Positions 8,064 through 16,961 of a stretch of 64,000 nucleotides of DNA are shown here, in pieces; within the stretch, counting starts at the first letter, position 1; each line of letters opens with the position of its first letter. The DNA is from Gemmatimonas sp. Its GTDB lineage: Bacteria; Gemmatimonadota; Gemmatimonadetes; Gemmatimonadales; Gemmatimonadaceae. The notes beneath the pieces were generated by a model, which worked only from the letters and a program-made list of their open reading frames with translations, was not told where the DNA came from and made no database searches. The DNA lies in assembly GCF_031426495.1 (NCBI RefSeq), contig NZ_JANPLK010000044.1:15451-79450 (forward strand), read 5' to 3'. Made by a program: the position numbers and the translations under genes.

Positions 8064-9419
8064 ATGATCCGTCCTCACGCACTCCGTGCCGTTGCTGCGC
8101 TTGCGCTGGCGGCCTTCCCGCTCAGCGCGTTTCCGCTTAGGGCGCAGCAGGCCGCTGCCGTGGCGAGTACGGCGCCGATCATCGCGATCAAAGCGGGCCG
8201 GCTCATCGATCCGGCCACCGGAACGGTCGCGCTGAATCAGATTATCCTGGTCCAGAACCGCCATTTTCTGGCGGTCGGACCCTCGGTCGCCATCCCCAAG
8301 GATGCGCAGGTGATCGACCTGTCGTTGCTGACCGTGTTACCGGGCCTCGTGGATGCGCACAACCACCTGGCGCTCACGTACAAGGACGTGCCGGAGCGCA
8401 ACAGCTACTACATCACGACCATTCTCGACGACACGCCGCTCCGCGCGATTCAGGCCGTCTCCAACGGCATTCAGATGCTGTCGTCCGGATTCACGATTGT
8501 CCGTGACATGGGCAACAACGGCAAGTACGCTGATATCGCACTCCGCCGAGGGATTGAGCAGGGCCTCGTGCCCGGTCCGACCATCATTCCGTCGGGACTC
8601 ATCATCAGCGGGATGGGCGGTCAGTTTTCTCCCAATCCTGAGATGGCCTTCGATCGGAAGATTGTGTACCCCGAGTATCTGGAAGCCGACACGCCGGACG
8701 AAATTGTCAAAGCGGTTCGGCAGAACGCATTGGTCGGTGCGCGGGTGATCAAGATCTGCGTGGACTGCAAGCTGTGGGGATACTCCACCGACGAGATCAA
8801 GCTGGTGATCCGTGAAGCGGCGAAGGCCGGTCTCAAGGTCGAGGGGCACGTGCAGTCCGTGGCCGGTGCACATCGTGCCGTCGATGCCGGGATCTGGTCG
8901 ATTGCTCACGATAACGGCATGAACGACACGATTCACAAGATCATGGCGGAGAAGCGGATCTTTCGCGCGGGCACCGAGACGCCGCTCTCACTGGTTGGAC
9001 ACACCACCGAGGCGCGCTACGCGCAAACGGTGTTGATGCTGCGCAATGCGTGGGAGAACAAGGTACCGATCACCTTCTCCACCGATGCCGACTACTACGT
9101 GCCGGGCAAAACGCGTGGCGAGGTGGCCATCGAGTTCGTCGAGACGTGGAAGGCCGCCCGCATTCCGGCGCCTGACATTCTTCGCGCCATGACGACCACT
9201 GGCTATGAGGTGAGTGAGACGACGACCACGCGCGGCCCCATCAAGCCCGGCATGTGGGCCGACCTGATCGCGGTACCCGGTAACCCGCTCCAGTCCATTG
9301 ATGCGCTACGCAACGTGAAGTTCGTGCTTAAGAACGGGATGGTGTTCAAGAAGGACGGCGTGATGACACCGGAGGCCTTCTTCAACGGTGGCCCGGTGAA
9401 CGGCGTCAACGCGCGGTAA
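8064..9419 (+). CDS. Secreted metal-dependent amidohydrolase
   Basis: A 451-residue amidohydrolase-superfamily protein with an N-terminal signal peptide (residues 1-28, MIRPHALRAVAALALAAF... ending near RAQQ). The metal-binding HxH is His99/His101 in VDAHNHL; IKICVDCK holds the likely carbamylated lysine, EGHVQS a further histidine, and FSTDADY the catalytic aspartate. The C-terminal GPIKPGMWADLIAVPGNPL block is typical of imidazolonepropionase/prolidase-like members that hydrolyse cyclic amides or dipeptides in the periplasm. Substrate is unknown. I start at the ATG at 8064 rather than a GTG ten codons earlier because the signal peptide then begins properly; neither has a strong ribosome-binding site. 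It stands alone between two divergent or convergent neighbours. Confidence 0.85.
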   Translation: MIRPHALRAVAALALAAFPLSAFPLRAQQAAAVASTAPIIAIKAGRLIDPATGTVALNQIILVQNRHFLAVGPSVAIPKDAQVIDLSLLTVLPGLVDAHNHLALTYKDVPERNSYYITTILDDTPLRAIQAVSNGIQMLSSGFTIVRDMGNNGKYADIALRRGIEQGLVPGPTIIPSGLIISGMGGQFSPNPEMAFDRKIVYPEYLEADTPDEIVKAVRQNALVGARVIKICVDCKLWGYSTDEIKLVIREAAKAGLKVEGHVQSVAGAHRAVDAGIWSIAHDNGMNDTIHKIMAEKRIFRAGTETPLSLVGHTTEARYAQTVLMLRNAWENKVPITFSTDADYYVPGKTRGEVAIEFVETWKAARIPAPDILRAMTTTGYEVSETTTTRGPIKPGMWADLIAVPGNPLQSIDALRNVKFVLKNGMVFKKDGVMTPEAFFNGGPVNGVNAR

Positions 9420-9454
9420 CGACCGTGCACGGGGGCGCACCGAGCGGCGCTGAT

Positions 9455-10540
9455 TCAGGTCAGGAACTCGTGTAGCAGCGAGTGGAAATGGTGCACCCCG
9501 TTCTCGTGGCGTGCCGAGTAGCGGCCGCGGTCGTACACGCGCGAGCGGAGATTGCGCTGCACCGTCTCGCAGATCTCGATGTCCTCGTCCTGCACTTCGG
9601 CGCTGAACGCCATCAGCTTGGTCCAGGCCGGATCGGTGGCAGCGTTCGCTGGCGGATTGGTGGCGTACCAGTCGAACACCACCTTGCAGCGATCGTGACC
9701 CATGGGAATCACCACGTTCGACTGCATCTGCCCGAGATACACGTTCAGCATGATGTTCGGAAACATCCACACGTACACGGCTTCCGGCGTATCGGTCGTG
9801 GACGGGTCGTAGATGCGATCCGGATTGCCGCCGTGCACCGGGCGCAATGGCGCATGCTGAATGGAGAAGTACCGGTGTGGCTCCACGCGGTAGTTGTCCA
9901 TGTCGAGCTCCTTGTGCAGGCCGGGGTGCACGACCGGGACGTGATAGCCTTCAAGGAAGTTGTCCACGTACACCTTCCAGTTACACGCGATGTCCCAGCT
10001 GCGCGATGTCACGTACTGCATGTTCTCGCAACCGAAGGCCTGCACGCGCTGAGGAATGTCTTCCATCATGTCCACGAGCGGTGGCGCTTTGCCGTCGAGA
10101 TTCGCGAACACCAGCGGCCCCCATGTGGTGACCTTGACCGGCACCAGCTGCATCTCGGCCGGGCGGAACGACTCCACGCCTTCCATCCCCGGCGCGCGCT
10201 GCAGCGTGCCGTCAAGGCCGTACGTCCAGCCGTGATACCGGCACTGCAGCGTGTTCCGCTTCCCGCAGCCGTGTGCCACCGGACCGGCACGATGCAGGCA
10301 CACGTTATGGAAGCCGCGCAGGGTGTCGCCGTCGCGCAGCACCACGATGCTGTCGTTGCCGACCTGCGCGGTCAGGAACTGTCCGTGCTCGGCCAACTGA
10401 TCGACGCGTCCTACGAGCTGCCAGCTGTGCGCGAAGACGCGCTCCATCTCGAGCTCGAGGTACACCGGATCGTTGTACAAGCGCGCCGGGATGGTCGCAG
10501 CACGCTCGATGTTGGGATCGAAGGGGAAGACGAGAGCCAT
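9455..10540 (-). CDS. Rieske non-heme iron oxygenase, alpha subunit
   Basis: A 361-residue ring-hydroxylating-oxygenase alpha subunit. The Rieske 2Fe-2S ligands are Cys81, His83, Cys100 and His103 (CLHR ... CRYHGWTYG). The mononuclear iron site is represented by His200 and His205 in DNFLEGYHVPVVHPGLH. These enzymes use electrons from a reductase to activate O2 on aromatic rings, quaternary amines or similar substrates; the overall pattern resembles choline/carnitine-type monooxygenases as much as dioxygenases, so the substrate is open. No beta subunit, ferredoxin or reductase gene is next to it. Its start follows the stop of the beta-propeller/phosphoesterase gene by nine bases, so the two may be cotranscribed. 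Confidence 0.9.
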   Translation of the reverse strand: MALVFPFDPNIERAATIPARLYNDPVYLELEMERVFAHSWQLVGRVDQLAEHGQFLTAQVGNDSIVVLRDGDTLRGFHNVCLHRAGPVAHGCGKRNTLQCRYHGWTYGLDGTLQRAPGMEGVESFRPAEMQLVPVKVTTWGPLVFANLDGKAPPLVDMMEDIPQRVQAFGCENMQYVTSRSWDIACNWKVYVDNFLEGYHVPVVHPGLHKELDMDNYRVEPHRYFSIQHAPLRPVHGGNPDRIYDPSTTDTPEAVYVWMFPNIMLNVYLGQMQSNVVIPMGHDRCKVVFDWYATNPPANAATDPAWTKLMAFSAEVQDEDIEICETVQRNLRSRVYDRGRYSARHENGVHHFHSLLHEFLT

Positions 10541-10546
10541 GCTTGG

Positions 10547-10552
10547 AAGCTA
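10547..10552 (-). promoter_or_regulatory. TAGCTT hexamer upstream of the Rieske gene
   Basis: TAGCTT ends six bases before the Rieske ATG at 10540, the same arrangement as at 7881-7886. The TAG is also the stop codon of the upstream gene, so the match may partly be coincidence within an operon. It is the weakest of the leaderless-promoter candidates. Confidence 0.3.
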
Positions 10553-13027
10553 CCAGCTTCGGAGCACTTCCGCGGCCGACATCCGAGTTGGACCGGGGTA
10601 GGGGCGGCTGGGTCCCTTGATGCTCCGCCACAAGATCCGATTGAACAGATCTTCCTCCGCCACGTCCTCGTAGCGAAGATCGAGCTGCCGCGACTCGTCG
10701 GCGCCGCGGCCACGCGAGGGGTTCCGGTCGGCCAGCGACACGGACGGCGTCAGCGCCCGATAGGGTCGCGCGTCTGGTGACGTGCGCCAGATCTCACGGA
10801 GCGGCCGTCCATAGTGGTCGAAAGGGGATAGCGCATCCAATCCGAGAATCGACTCCATGGTCGCGATCACGTCGGTCGTGTTCACGAATCGGCGATGTAG
10901 CCCCTCGCGCGCCCACGGCGAGATGACGAGCAACACCGAGCGGTGCGAATCCACGTGATCGGGGCCGGACTGCGCGTCGTCCTCGAGCACGAACACCGCT
11001 GTCTTCTCCCAGAAGGCGGTGTTGGAGAGTGCTTCAATCATGCGGCCGAGCGCCAAGTCGTTGTCTGCCATGTACGCCTGCGGCGTCGGCTTGCCGGCCG
11101 ATGCCCCCGACGTGTGATCGTTCGGAAGGCGGACGATCTGCAGTCGCGGCATCTCACCAGCGGCGGCGAATCCCCGCAATTCAGAAATCCAGACATCCGC
11201 TCGACGCTGATCGGTAATGTCCAGATCGTATCCCGGAAAGGCGCGGCTGGTGTTGGCGCGCAGGAACGGCTTGAGGCCGCGATAGCCGGCCGGCGCCGCG
11301 CCGGTCGCCCCCTCAGGCGCCACGAACTCACCAAAATTCCGGAAGGTGATCCCCTTTCGCTGGGCCAGGTCCCAGAGGTACCCGTTCGCCGGTTCGGCGA
11401 CGTCGTCATCGCCGTCGTCCATCGGCACGCGACCGCGATTAGCGCCCTCGTAGTCGTAGCTGCGACCGCGCGATGAATAGTTCGACGGCACCGTCTTCTG
11501 CGTGTAGTCGGTGGTGTATGCCGCCATGCTCCAGTTGTGTCCGTCGGCGCTGACTTCGGCGTTCACGAAGAAGCGATCGAACAGCCCGAAACGTTCGGCG
11601 AGCGCATGATGATTCGGCGAATTCGAACGCGGGAAGAACACAAGGCTCGTGTCCCCGTCGCCCTGCGGCAGGTCACCCAGCACCTGGTCGTATGTGCGGT
11701 TCTCCTTGATCACGTAGATCACGTGCGTGACGGGCGGCATGCCGGCTCCCGTGGCCCGATTATCCCAGTGATTGGCGCGCGCGACGCGGGCCGAGAGTGG
11801 CGCGAGCCGGCTGCCACCAAGATCGGCCACGGCGAGACGTGTAAGCGTGCCGTTGATCTGTCCGGCGGTATAGTTCACGGCTCTCGCGGCGGCGTCGGTC
11901 GCGCCCGGCTGAGGCAGTCGGGGGTTAGGTCCCGTGCCGCGTCCCTTGGCGTCGATCACGTGCAGGGTGTCACCGAAAAGCGCGACGGCCACCGGATACC
12001 ACCCCACCGGCGCACGTCCGAGCAGGGAGTCCTTCACGCCGGTGCCCCGGCCCGCCGTGCCCGCGCTGAGCGCGAACACCGCGACGGCGTTGTTGTCGCC
12101 TTCCGCAACGTAGAGCGTGGTCCCGTCACCCGAGAGCTGCAGTCCCATCGGGGTACTGCCTTGACCCAGATTGGCCGGTGTTGGGTCGTGCAGTGTGCTG
12201 ACCACCGTGCGGCGACGTGTGTCGATCACGCTGATAGCGTCGGTTGACGCGGAGACGGCGAACAATCGCTCCCCATTCGCGGACAACAGCAGGGTCGACG
12301 GATGACGTTCCACGGGAATGCGCGTCTCGTCCACGAGACCGTCCGGATGCTCGCGGAACACGTGCACATCGCGGGTTCCCCAGCTGGACACGAAGACGTC
12401 ACCGTTCGCCGCGGCCACCACCGCATAGGGATAGCGCCCCGCTGCTATGCGCTGAATCACGGCGCCGGATGCCAGGTCAACAACGGCCACCGAGTCGGCC
12501 AGATTCTCAGCAACATAGAGACGTCGTCCGTCTCGGCTCACGGCGAGTCCGGCCGGGTAGCTGGTGCCGGACGATCGAGGATTGCGCTTCACGCGGATAG
12601 TGAGCGAATCCTTTCGTGCGAGTCGCTTGCCGTTCCAGCCGTAGCGATAGACCGCATCCGTGTTTCCTCCCGATGCGAACAGCGTGCGTCCGTCGGGCGA
12701 GAACGCGAGTCCGATAAACGCGGCCGTCTGCTCGGCGGTCTGCACGACGGCACCCGTGCGCCGGTCAACCACCTGGACGCCCTGCTGCCGCCAGCCGTTG
12801 AGGAGCAACAGCAAATGCGCTGAGTCCGGCGACGCGACGACGGCGAGCGGAAAATTACCCACGTCGGACCTGGCGCCAGCAGGGTCGAGCACAGCGCCGG
12901 TCGGAAGTCGAGGCGGTTCTGCGGCGTTGGTCGGTGCCGTGTCGGAGGAGGCCGGCGTACACGCAGTATAGGCGAAGACCGCGGCGCTGATGCCGACGGC
13001 GCGCGCGAGAAAGTCAGAGTATCCCAT
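10550..13027 (-). CDS. Beta-propeller (YncE-like) plus alkaline-phosphatase-fold phosphoesterase
   Basis: An 825-residue exported protein in two halves. Residues 1-23 are a signal with a possible lipobox (AYTAC, Cys23), so it may be a lipoprotein. Residues ~40-410 are a YVTN/YncE-type propeller, with recurring blocks such as FSPDGRTLFASGG, VSRDGRRLYVAEN and LSGDGTTLYVAEGDNNAVAVF. Residues ~430-790 are a phosphoesterase domain of the phospholipase C/acid phosphatase type (HVIYVIKENRTYDQVLGDL at its start; AVFVLEDDAQSGPDHVDSHR with the metal-binding Asp and His residues near the end). Proteins of this build probably hydrolyse phosphate esters outside the cytoplasm. The Rieske gene follows after nine bases. 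Confidence 0.85.
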   Translation of the reverse strand: MGYSDFLARAVGISAAVFAYTACTPASSDTAPTNAAEPPRLPTGAVLDPAGARSDVGNFPLAVVASPDSAHLLLLLNGWRQQGVQVVDRRTGAVVQTAEQTAAFIGLAFSPDGRTLFASGGNTDAVYRYGWNGKRLARKDSLTIRVKRNPRSSGTSYPAGLAVSRDGRRLYVAENLADSVAVVDLASGAVIQRIAAGRYPYAVVAAANGDVFVSSWGTRDVHVFREHPDGLVDETRIPVERHPSTLLLSANGERLFAVSASTDAISVIDTRRRTVVSTLHDPTPANLGQGSTPMGLQLSGDGTTLYVAEGDNNAVAVFALSAGTAGRGTGVKDSLLGRAPVGWYPVAVALFGDTLHVIDAKGRGTGPNPRLPQPGATDAAARAVNYTAGQINGTLTRLAVADLGGSRLAPLSARVARANHWDNRATGAGMPPVTHVIYVIKENRTYDQVLGDLPQGDGDTSLVFFPRSNSPNHHALAERFGLFDRFFVNAEVSADGHNWSMAAYTTDYTQKTVPSNYSSRGRSYDYEGANRGRVPMDDGDDDVAEPANGYLWDLAQRKGITFRNFGEFVAPEGATGAAPAGYRGLKPFLRANTSRAFPGYDLDITDQRRADVWISELRGFAAAGEMPRLQIVRLPNDHTSGASAGKPTPQAYMADNDLALGRMIEALSNTAFWEKTAVFVLEDDAQSGPDHVDSHRSVLLVISPWAREGLHRRFVNTTDVIATMESILGLDALSPFDHYGRPLREIWRTSPDARPYRALTPSVSLADRNPSRGRGADESRQLDLRYEDVAEEDLFNRILWRSIKGPSRPYPGPTRMSAAEVLRSW

Positions 13028-13033
13028 GCCCTG

Positions 13034-13039
13034 AGAATG
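13034..13039 (-). promoter_or_regulatory. Putative -10 element, propeller/phosphoesterase gene
   Basis: CATTCT on the minus strand lies six bases before the ATG at 13027. The longer string GCGCATTCTCA also precedes the PQQ-dehydrogenase gene at exactly the same distance, which argues for a shared promoter element. There is no Shine-Dalgarno. A small hairpin (13042-13058, stem CGGCACC/GGTGCCG) lies just upstream and may end the serine-hydrolase transcript. Confidence 0.4.
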
Positions 13040-13138
13040 CGCGGCACCGGCGGTGCCGACGAGAGGGGGAGGCCTGGTGTGACGACATTGATGCGAAAGC
13101 GACCCTCAACGCGTTGACCTGAATCGGCAGCGGACGCG

Positions 13139-14791
13139 CTATCGAACGCGCGTGGACACGAAGTCCCAGGCGCGCGCACTGCCGAAGTGCATGGCGGTGA
13201 CGCGCCCCTGCTTGTCGCGGACAAACCAAATGGTCTCGTCACCGTCGCCGAAGGCATCGCGATAGGACGCCGACAGCGTGTCGCTCACGCCGACCCGCGG
13301 GCTGATCGTGAGTCGGGCACCCGCCGAGCTCACGGTGAACGTGACGCCGATCTCTTCGTTCCGGTACCGTCCGGCAATGCCGGCCAGCTCTGCCGCGCTC
13401 GGCGTCCACCGCTCCGCAGCCATGAAGGCGTGTACCACGGTGTCGCCGTCGGATGTTGGGACGCGCAGCGTGACCGGCTTGCCGCTGGCGTCGGTGGTGA
13501 ATTGCACCCGCGACCCGCCAAGCTGATAGCCGCCGCTTCGCAACGCGAGGAAGGCGGTACCGCCGTCGCGACGCAGGCGGCCGCGCGCGGTGTCGAGTAC
13601 GGTGACGGTGTTGGTGCGCGTATCGCGATAGACGCCGGCCAGCTTGGCGACGGCGGCGATGTTGGTGGGGACGGTATCCGCGGCGGCGGCGCGCGGAAGT
13701 CCCGGCACCATGGCGTCCACGATGGCATGCGTGAGACCAGTGGCGCCGGCACCCGACACGTTGCACATGACCGCGATCGACAGGTCGTTCTTTTCGGGGT
13801 AGCGCGCGAGATACGTGCCGTAGCCCGCGGTGGAGCCGCTGTGGGAGATTTCGCGCAGGCCGCGATAGCTGTTGACCGTCAGCCCGAGTGCGTAGGCGAT
13901 CTCCACGCCGCTGGTAAGCGTCATGCGACGCGTGAGCGAGTCAACGACGCCCGCGCCCAGCGTCTTCTTTGTGAGATGATCGTTCCACCGCAACCAGTCG
14001 TTCACGGTGGTCAGCAGTCCGCCGGCGGCGATCACGTTGTCGTTGGGCATGTCGATGTGAAACCCATCGGCCTGCCGCGAGTACGCTTGGGCGAGTCCCG
14101 GTACGATGCGCGTGAAATCGTCGCGCCACTGCGTGTTCGTCATGCCGAGCGGCACGAAGATGCGCTGTGTGGTGAACTGCGCGAAGGGCATGCCGCTCAC
14201 ACGCTCGACCACGGTGCGCAGCAGCAGAAAGCCGGAATTCGTGTACGAGTAGTAGTCGCCCACCGGGTAGTTCAGCGCCGTCTGGTGCGTGACCAGCTCG
14301 AACACGTCACTCTGGGTGTGTACCCGCGTGCCGCGGGGCCATCCTTGCCACGCGACCAGGTTGCTCCACTCGCGCAGGCCGCTCGTGTGCGTGAGCAGGT
14401 TGCGGAAGGTGATGGTGCGGCCATACACCGGCAGCTCGGGCAACACGGTGCGCGCGTCGTCGTCGAGTTTGAGCTTCCCGTCACTCACGAGCAGCATCAC
14501 GGCCGCGGCTGTGAACTGCTTCGCCACTGACCCCGACTCGAGAATGGTGCCGGGGAGAATCGGGCGTGCGCCGGCCAGATCGGCCATGCCGTACCCGCGC
14601 GTCAGCAAGACCTTGCCACCCTGCGCGATACCAACGGCGCACCCAGGCGTGTGCGTCGAGTTCCAGGCCGCGAAGACCTTGTCGGTCACGTCCGCCAACT
14701 CAGCCGACTGTGCCTGGGCAGCCGAGGGAGCGGTCGCGAGCAGGAGCGCCAGAACGGCTGGCGCCCCACCGGGAGCGAAGCGAGAAGTCAT
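13139..14791 (-). CDS. Secreted serine hydrolase, class C beta-lactamase family
   Basis: A 550-residue protein with a signal peptide (residues 1-27, cut near SAAQAQS) and a serine beta-lactamase/D-Ala-D-Ala-peptidase-like domain at about 30-350. The catalytic motifs are SxxK at Ser88-Lys91 (SVAK), YxN at Tyr183-Asn185 (YTN) and an HSG triad (ISHSGSTAGYG) in place of KTG. The last ~190 residues form one or two beta-rich lipocalin-like repeats often found behind such hydrolases. Family members act as esterases or peptidases in the periplasm; this is not evidence of antibiotic resistance. The gene lies 27 bases downstream of the PQQ-dehydrogenase gene. Confidence 0.88.
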   Translation of the reverse strand: MTSRFAPGGAPAVLALLLATAPSAAQAQSAELADVTDKVFAAWNSTHTPGCAVGIAQGGKVLLTRGYGMADLAGARPILPGTILESGSVAKQFTAAAVMLLVSDGKLKLDDDARTVLPELPVYGRTITFRNLLTHTSGLREWSNLVAWQGWPRGTRVHTQSDVFELVTHQTALNYPVGDYYSYTNSGFLLLRTVVERVSGMPFAQFTTQRIFVPLGMTNTQWRDDFTRIVPGLAQAYSRQADGFHIDMPNDNVIAAGGLLTTVNDWLRWNDHLTKKTLGAGVVDSLTRRMTLTSGVEIAYALGLTVNSYRGLREISHSGSTAGYGTYLARYPEKNDLSIAVMCNVSGAGATGLTHAIVDAMVPGLPRAAAADTVPTNIAAVAKLAGVYRDTRTNTVTVLDTARGRLRRDGGTAFLALRSGGYQLGGSRVQFTTDASGKPVTLRVPTSDGDTVVHAFMAAERWTPSAAELAGIAGRYRNEEIGVTFTVSSAGARLTISPRVGVSDTLSASYRDAFGDGDETIWFVRDKQGRVTAMHFGSARAWDFVSTRVR

Positions 14792-14797
14792 GCGCCG

Positions 14798-14803
14798 AAT
14801 GTA
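14798..14803 (-). promoter_or_regulatory. Putative -10 element, serine hydrolase gene
   Basis: TACATT on the minus strand ends six bases before the ATG at 14791 and sits in the 27-base gap behind the PQQ-dehydrogenase stop. The identical hexamer at the identical distance precedes the ATG at 39303. The arrangement predicts a leaderless mRNA. Confidence 0.45.
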
Positions 14804-14818
14804 CGGCGCACTTTGCCG

Positions 14819-16900
14819 TCAGGGCAACGCGAAGGCGACGTAGGTGCCCCCACTTGGCGCACCGTTCTTGCCGCCACCACAGGCGATCACGAGATACTGC
14901 TTGCCGTTTACCATGTACGTGCTCGGCGTGGCATTGCCGGCGGCCGGTAGCTTTGCCTCCCACAGCAGACGGCCGTTGCTCTTGTCGTAGGCGCGGATTT
15001 TGTTGTCGTACGTGGTGGCCGCAATGATCAGCAGGCCGTTCTCGGTCACGATGGCGCCGCCGTAGTTGTCGGTGCCGGTGTTCTTGATGCCCTTGGCGGC
15101 CAGCTTCGGATATTCACCGAAGGGGATCGACCACTTGATCGTGCCGGCGTTCAGGTCGATCGCGTTGAGCGTGCCCCAGGGCGGCTTGATGCCCGGGTAC
15201 CCTTCGTGATCGAGGAAGATGTCGAAGAACGCCGTGCGGTACGGGAGCATGTACGGGGTGGTGCCTACGAGTGCGGCCGAGTTGTCTTTGCCCGTGAGTA
15301 GGTAGTTCACGATGTCGTTCACGGCGCCGCCCTCGAGTGCGGTGCCGAAGGCCGGCATGCGACCGGTGCCTTCGCGGATGATCGTGGCGAGCTGCTCCTT
15401 CGATCGGCGCTTGGCGATGTCGATGAGCGTTGGGCCGGCCGCCGAGCCTTGCAGCTTCTCACCGTGACAGCCGGCGCAGTTCGCCGCGTACAGGGACTTA
15501 TCGCTGCGCGGCACGAGCTTGAGCAACCACGCCATCTCGTTCGAGTTCACGTACAGCAACCCCGTGGTCGGGTCGAACGCAGGCCCACCCCATTCGCCGC
15601 CGCCGTCCACGCCAGGGTACACAATCGTCCCTCGTGTGTTGGGGGCGTCGTAGGGATGCGTGGTCTTGTATTCGTTGAACGTCTTGAGCGCGGCGGCGCG
15701 CGCGGCGGGTGTGCGATTGGTGAGATCGTTGCGCGTGAGCTGCTGGCGCGCGAACGGGGCCGGCATCGTGGGAAAGAACTGCGTTGAGGCCGGCTTGTCG
15801 TCGCCCAGTGCAATGCCTGGCATTTTCTGCTCTTCCACGGGGAACAGCGGCGTACCCTTCTCGCGCTCGAACAGCCAGGTGTGTCCCGTCTTCGTGATCT
15901 GCGCGACGGCGTCGATCTTCCGACCACCGCGCGTGATCGTCACCAAGGCCGGTGCCGCGGGCAGATCGCGATCCCAGAGATCGTGCTTCAGCACCTGATA
16001 GTGCCACACGTACTTGCCGGTGCGCGCGTCGAGGGCGAGCACGCTGTTGGCGTAGAGGTTGTCGCCCAGCCGGTTCGCGCCGTAGAAGTCGTACGACGCC
16101 GAGCCGGTGGCAGCGAACACCATGGCCCGCTTGGTGTCGATGGTGACGCCGGCCCATGCGTTGGCGCCGCCGGCGATCTTCCAGGCATCGGGGGGCCACG
16201 TTTCGTAGCCCGGTTCACCGGGATGCGGAATGGTGTGAAAGCTCCAGCGCAGCTTACCGGTGTTGATGTCGAAGGCTCGAATGTCACCCGGCGCGCTGGG
16301 CAGCGCTTCCGGTACCGAGCTGCCGATGATGAGCAGATCCTCGAACACCACACCCGGCGTGCTGGCGCTTACCGACAGCCCTTCCACGGGGCGGCCAAGG
16401 CCCTGACGCAGGTCGACCCAGCCGCTGTCGCCGAAGGTCTTGATGGGGCGCCCGGTTTTGCGGTCGAGCGCGTACAGCCGGTTGCGGTAGTTGAAGATCA
16501 CGCGATCGCCGGTTACGACCACGCCGCGATGGCGAAAGCGCGAGGCGGGTGGCGCGCCATTGTTCGGATCGAAGCGCCAGATCGGCACGCCGGTGGCGGC
16601 GTTGAGCGCGATCACATGCAGCTTGGGCGTCGTGGTGTACATCACGCCATCGATCACGATCGGATTGGCCTGCATTTCCGAGCCGGTGAACTGGTCTTTC
16701 GTGTCGTACGTCCACGCCACCTTGAGCTGCTTCACGTTGGCCGGCGAGATCTGGCTCAGCGTGGTGTAGTGCGTGTGATCCTCGCTGCCGCCGTACACGG
16801 GCCAGTCGGCGGAGCGCCCGGTCGTCTGGGCCTGCAGCGTGGTCGCGGCAAGGAGAAGCGGAATCAGGGCACGGGACATGAGGCGCTGGGCAGAGGACAT
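14819..16900 (-). CDS. PQQ-dependent dehydrogenase with inserted cytochrome c domain
   Basis: A 693-residue secreted quinoprotein with a signal peptide (residues 1-25, ...LLLAATTLQAQ). The PQQ propeller starts at about residue 32 (DWPVYGGSEDHTHYTTLSQI) and runs through repeated blades ending in GxxxW-like turns. A c-type heme domain interrupts it: CAGCH at Cys475-Cys478-His479, with an axial methionine probably in GRMPAFG. After the heme insert the propeller resumes to the end (GNATPSTYMVNGKQYLVIACGG). Membrane-bound glucose/alcohol-type dehydrogenases of this build oxidise sugars or alcohols and pass electrons through heme to the respiratory chain. The substrate is unknown. A Met at residue 8 is an alternative start. 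Confidence 0.9.
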   Translation of the reverse strand: MSSAQRLMSRALIPLLLAATTLQAQTTGRSADWPVYGGSEDHTHYTTLSQISPANVKQLKVAWTYDTKDQFTGSEMQANPIVIDGVMYTTTPKLHVIALNAATGVPIWRFDPNNGAPPASRFRHRGVVVTGDRVIFNYRNRLYALDRKTGRPIKTFGDSGWVDLRQGLGRPVEGLSVSASTPGVVFEDLLIIGSSVPEALPSAPGDIRAFDINTGKLRWSFHTIPHPGEPGYETWPPDAWKIAGGANAWAGVTIDTKRAMVFAATGSASYDFYGANRLGDNLYANSVLALDARTGKYVWHYQVLKHDLWDRDLPAAPALVTITRGGRKIDAVAQITKTGHTWLFEREKGTPLFPVEEQKMPGIALGDDKPASTQFFPTMPAPFARQQLTRNDLTNRTPAARAAALKTFNEYKTTHPYDAPNTRGTIVYPGVDGGGEWGGPAFDPTTGLLYVNSNEMAWLLKLVPRSDKSLYAANCAGCHGEKLQGSAAGPTLIDIAKRRSKEQLATIIREGTGRMPAFGTALEGGAVNDIVNYLLTGKDNSAALVGTTPYMLPYRTAFFDIFLDHEGYPGIKPPWGTLNAIDLNAGTIKWSIPFGEYPKLAAKGIKNTGTDNYGGAIVTENGLLIIAATTYDNKIRAYDKSNGRLLWEAKLPAAGNATPSTYMVNGKQYLVIACGGGKNGAPSGGTYVAFALP

Positions 16901-16906
16901 GGTGTG

Positions 16907-16912
16907 AGAATG
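16907..16912 (-). promoter_or_regulatory. Putative -10 element, PQQ-dehydrogenase gene
   Basis: CATTCT on the minus strand ends six bases before the ATG at 16900, inside the same GCGCATTCTCA string seen before 13027. It lies in the 61-base divergent gap to the flavoprotein gene. No Shine-Dalgarno is present for this gene. Confidence 0.4.
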
Positions 16913-16961
16913 CGCTAGCTTACCTGTTGAACAGCGGTTCCTCAACAGGCGTGGAGTGCGT

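Noticed and set aside
13139..14791. Beta-lactamase resistance gene
   Set aside because: SxxK and YxN are shared by esterases and peptidases; the KTG is replaced by HSG and a C-terminal lipocalin-like part is present, so resistance cannot be claimed.
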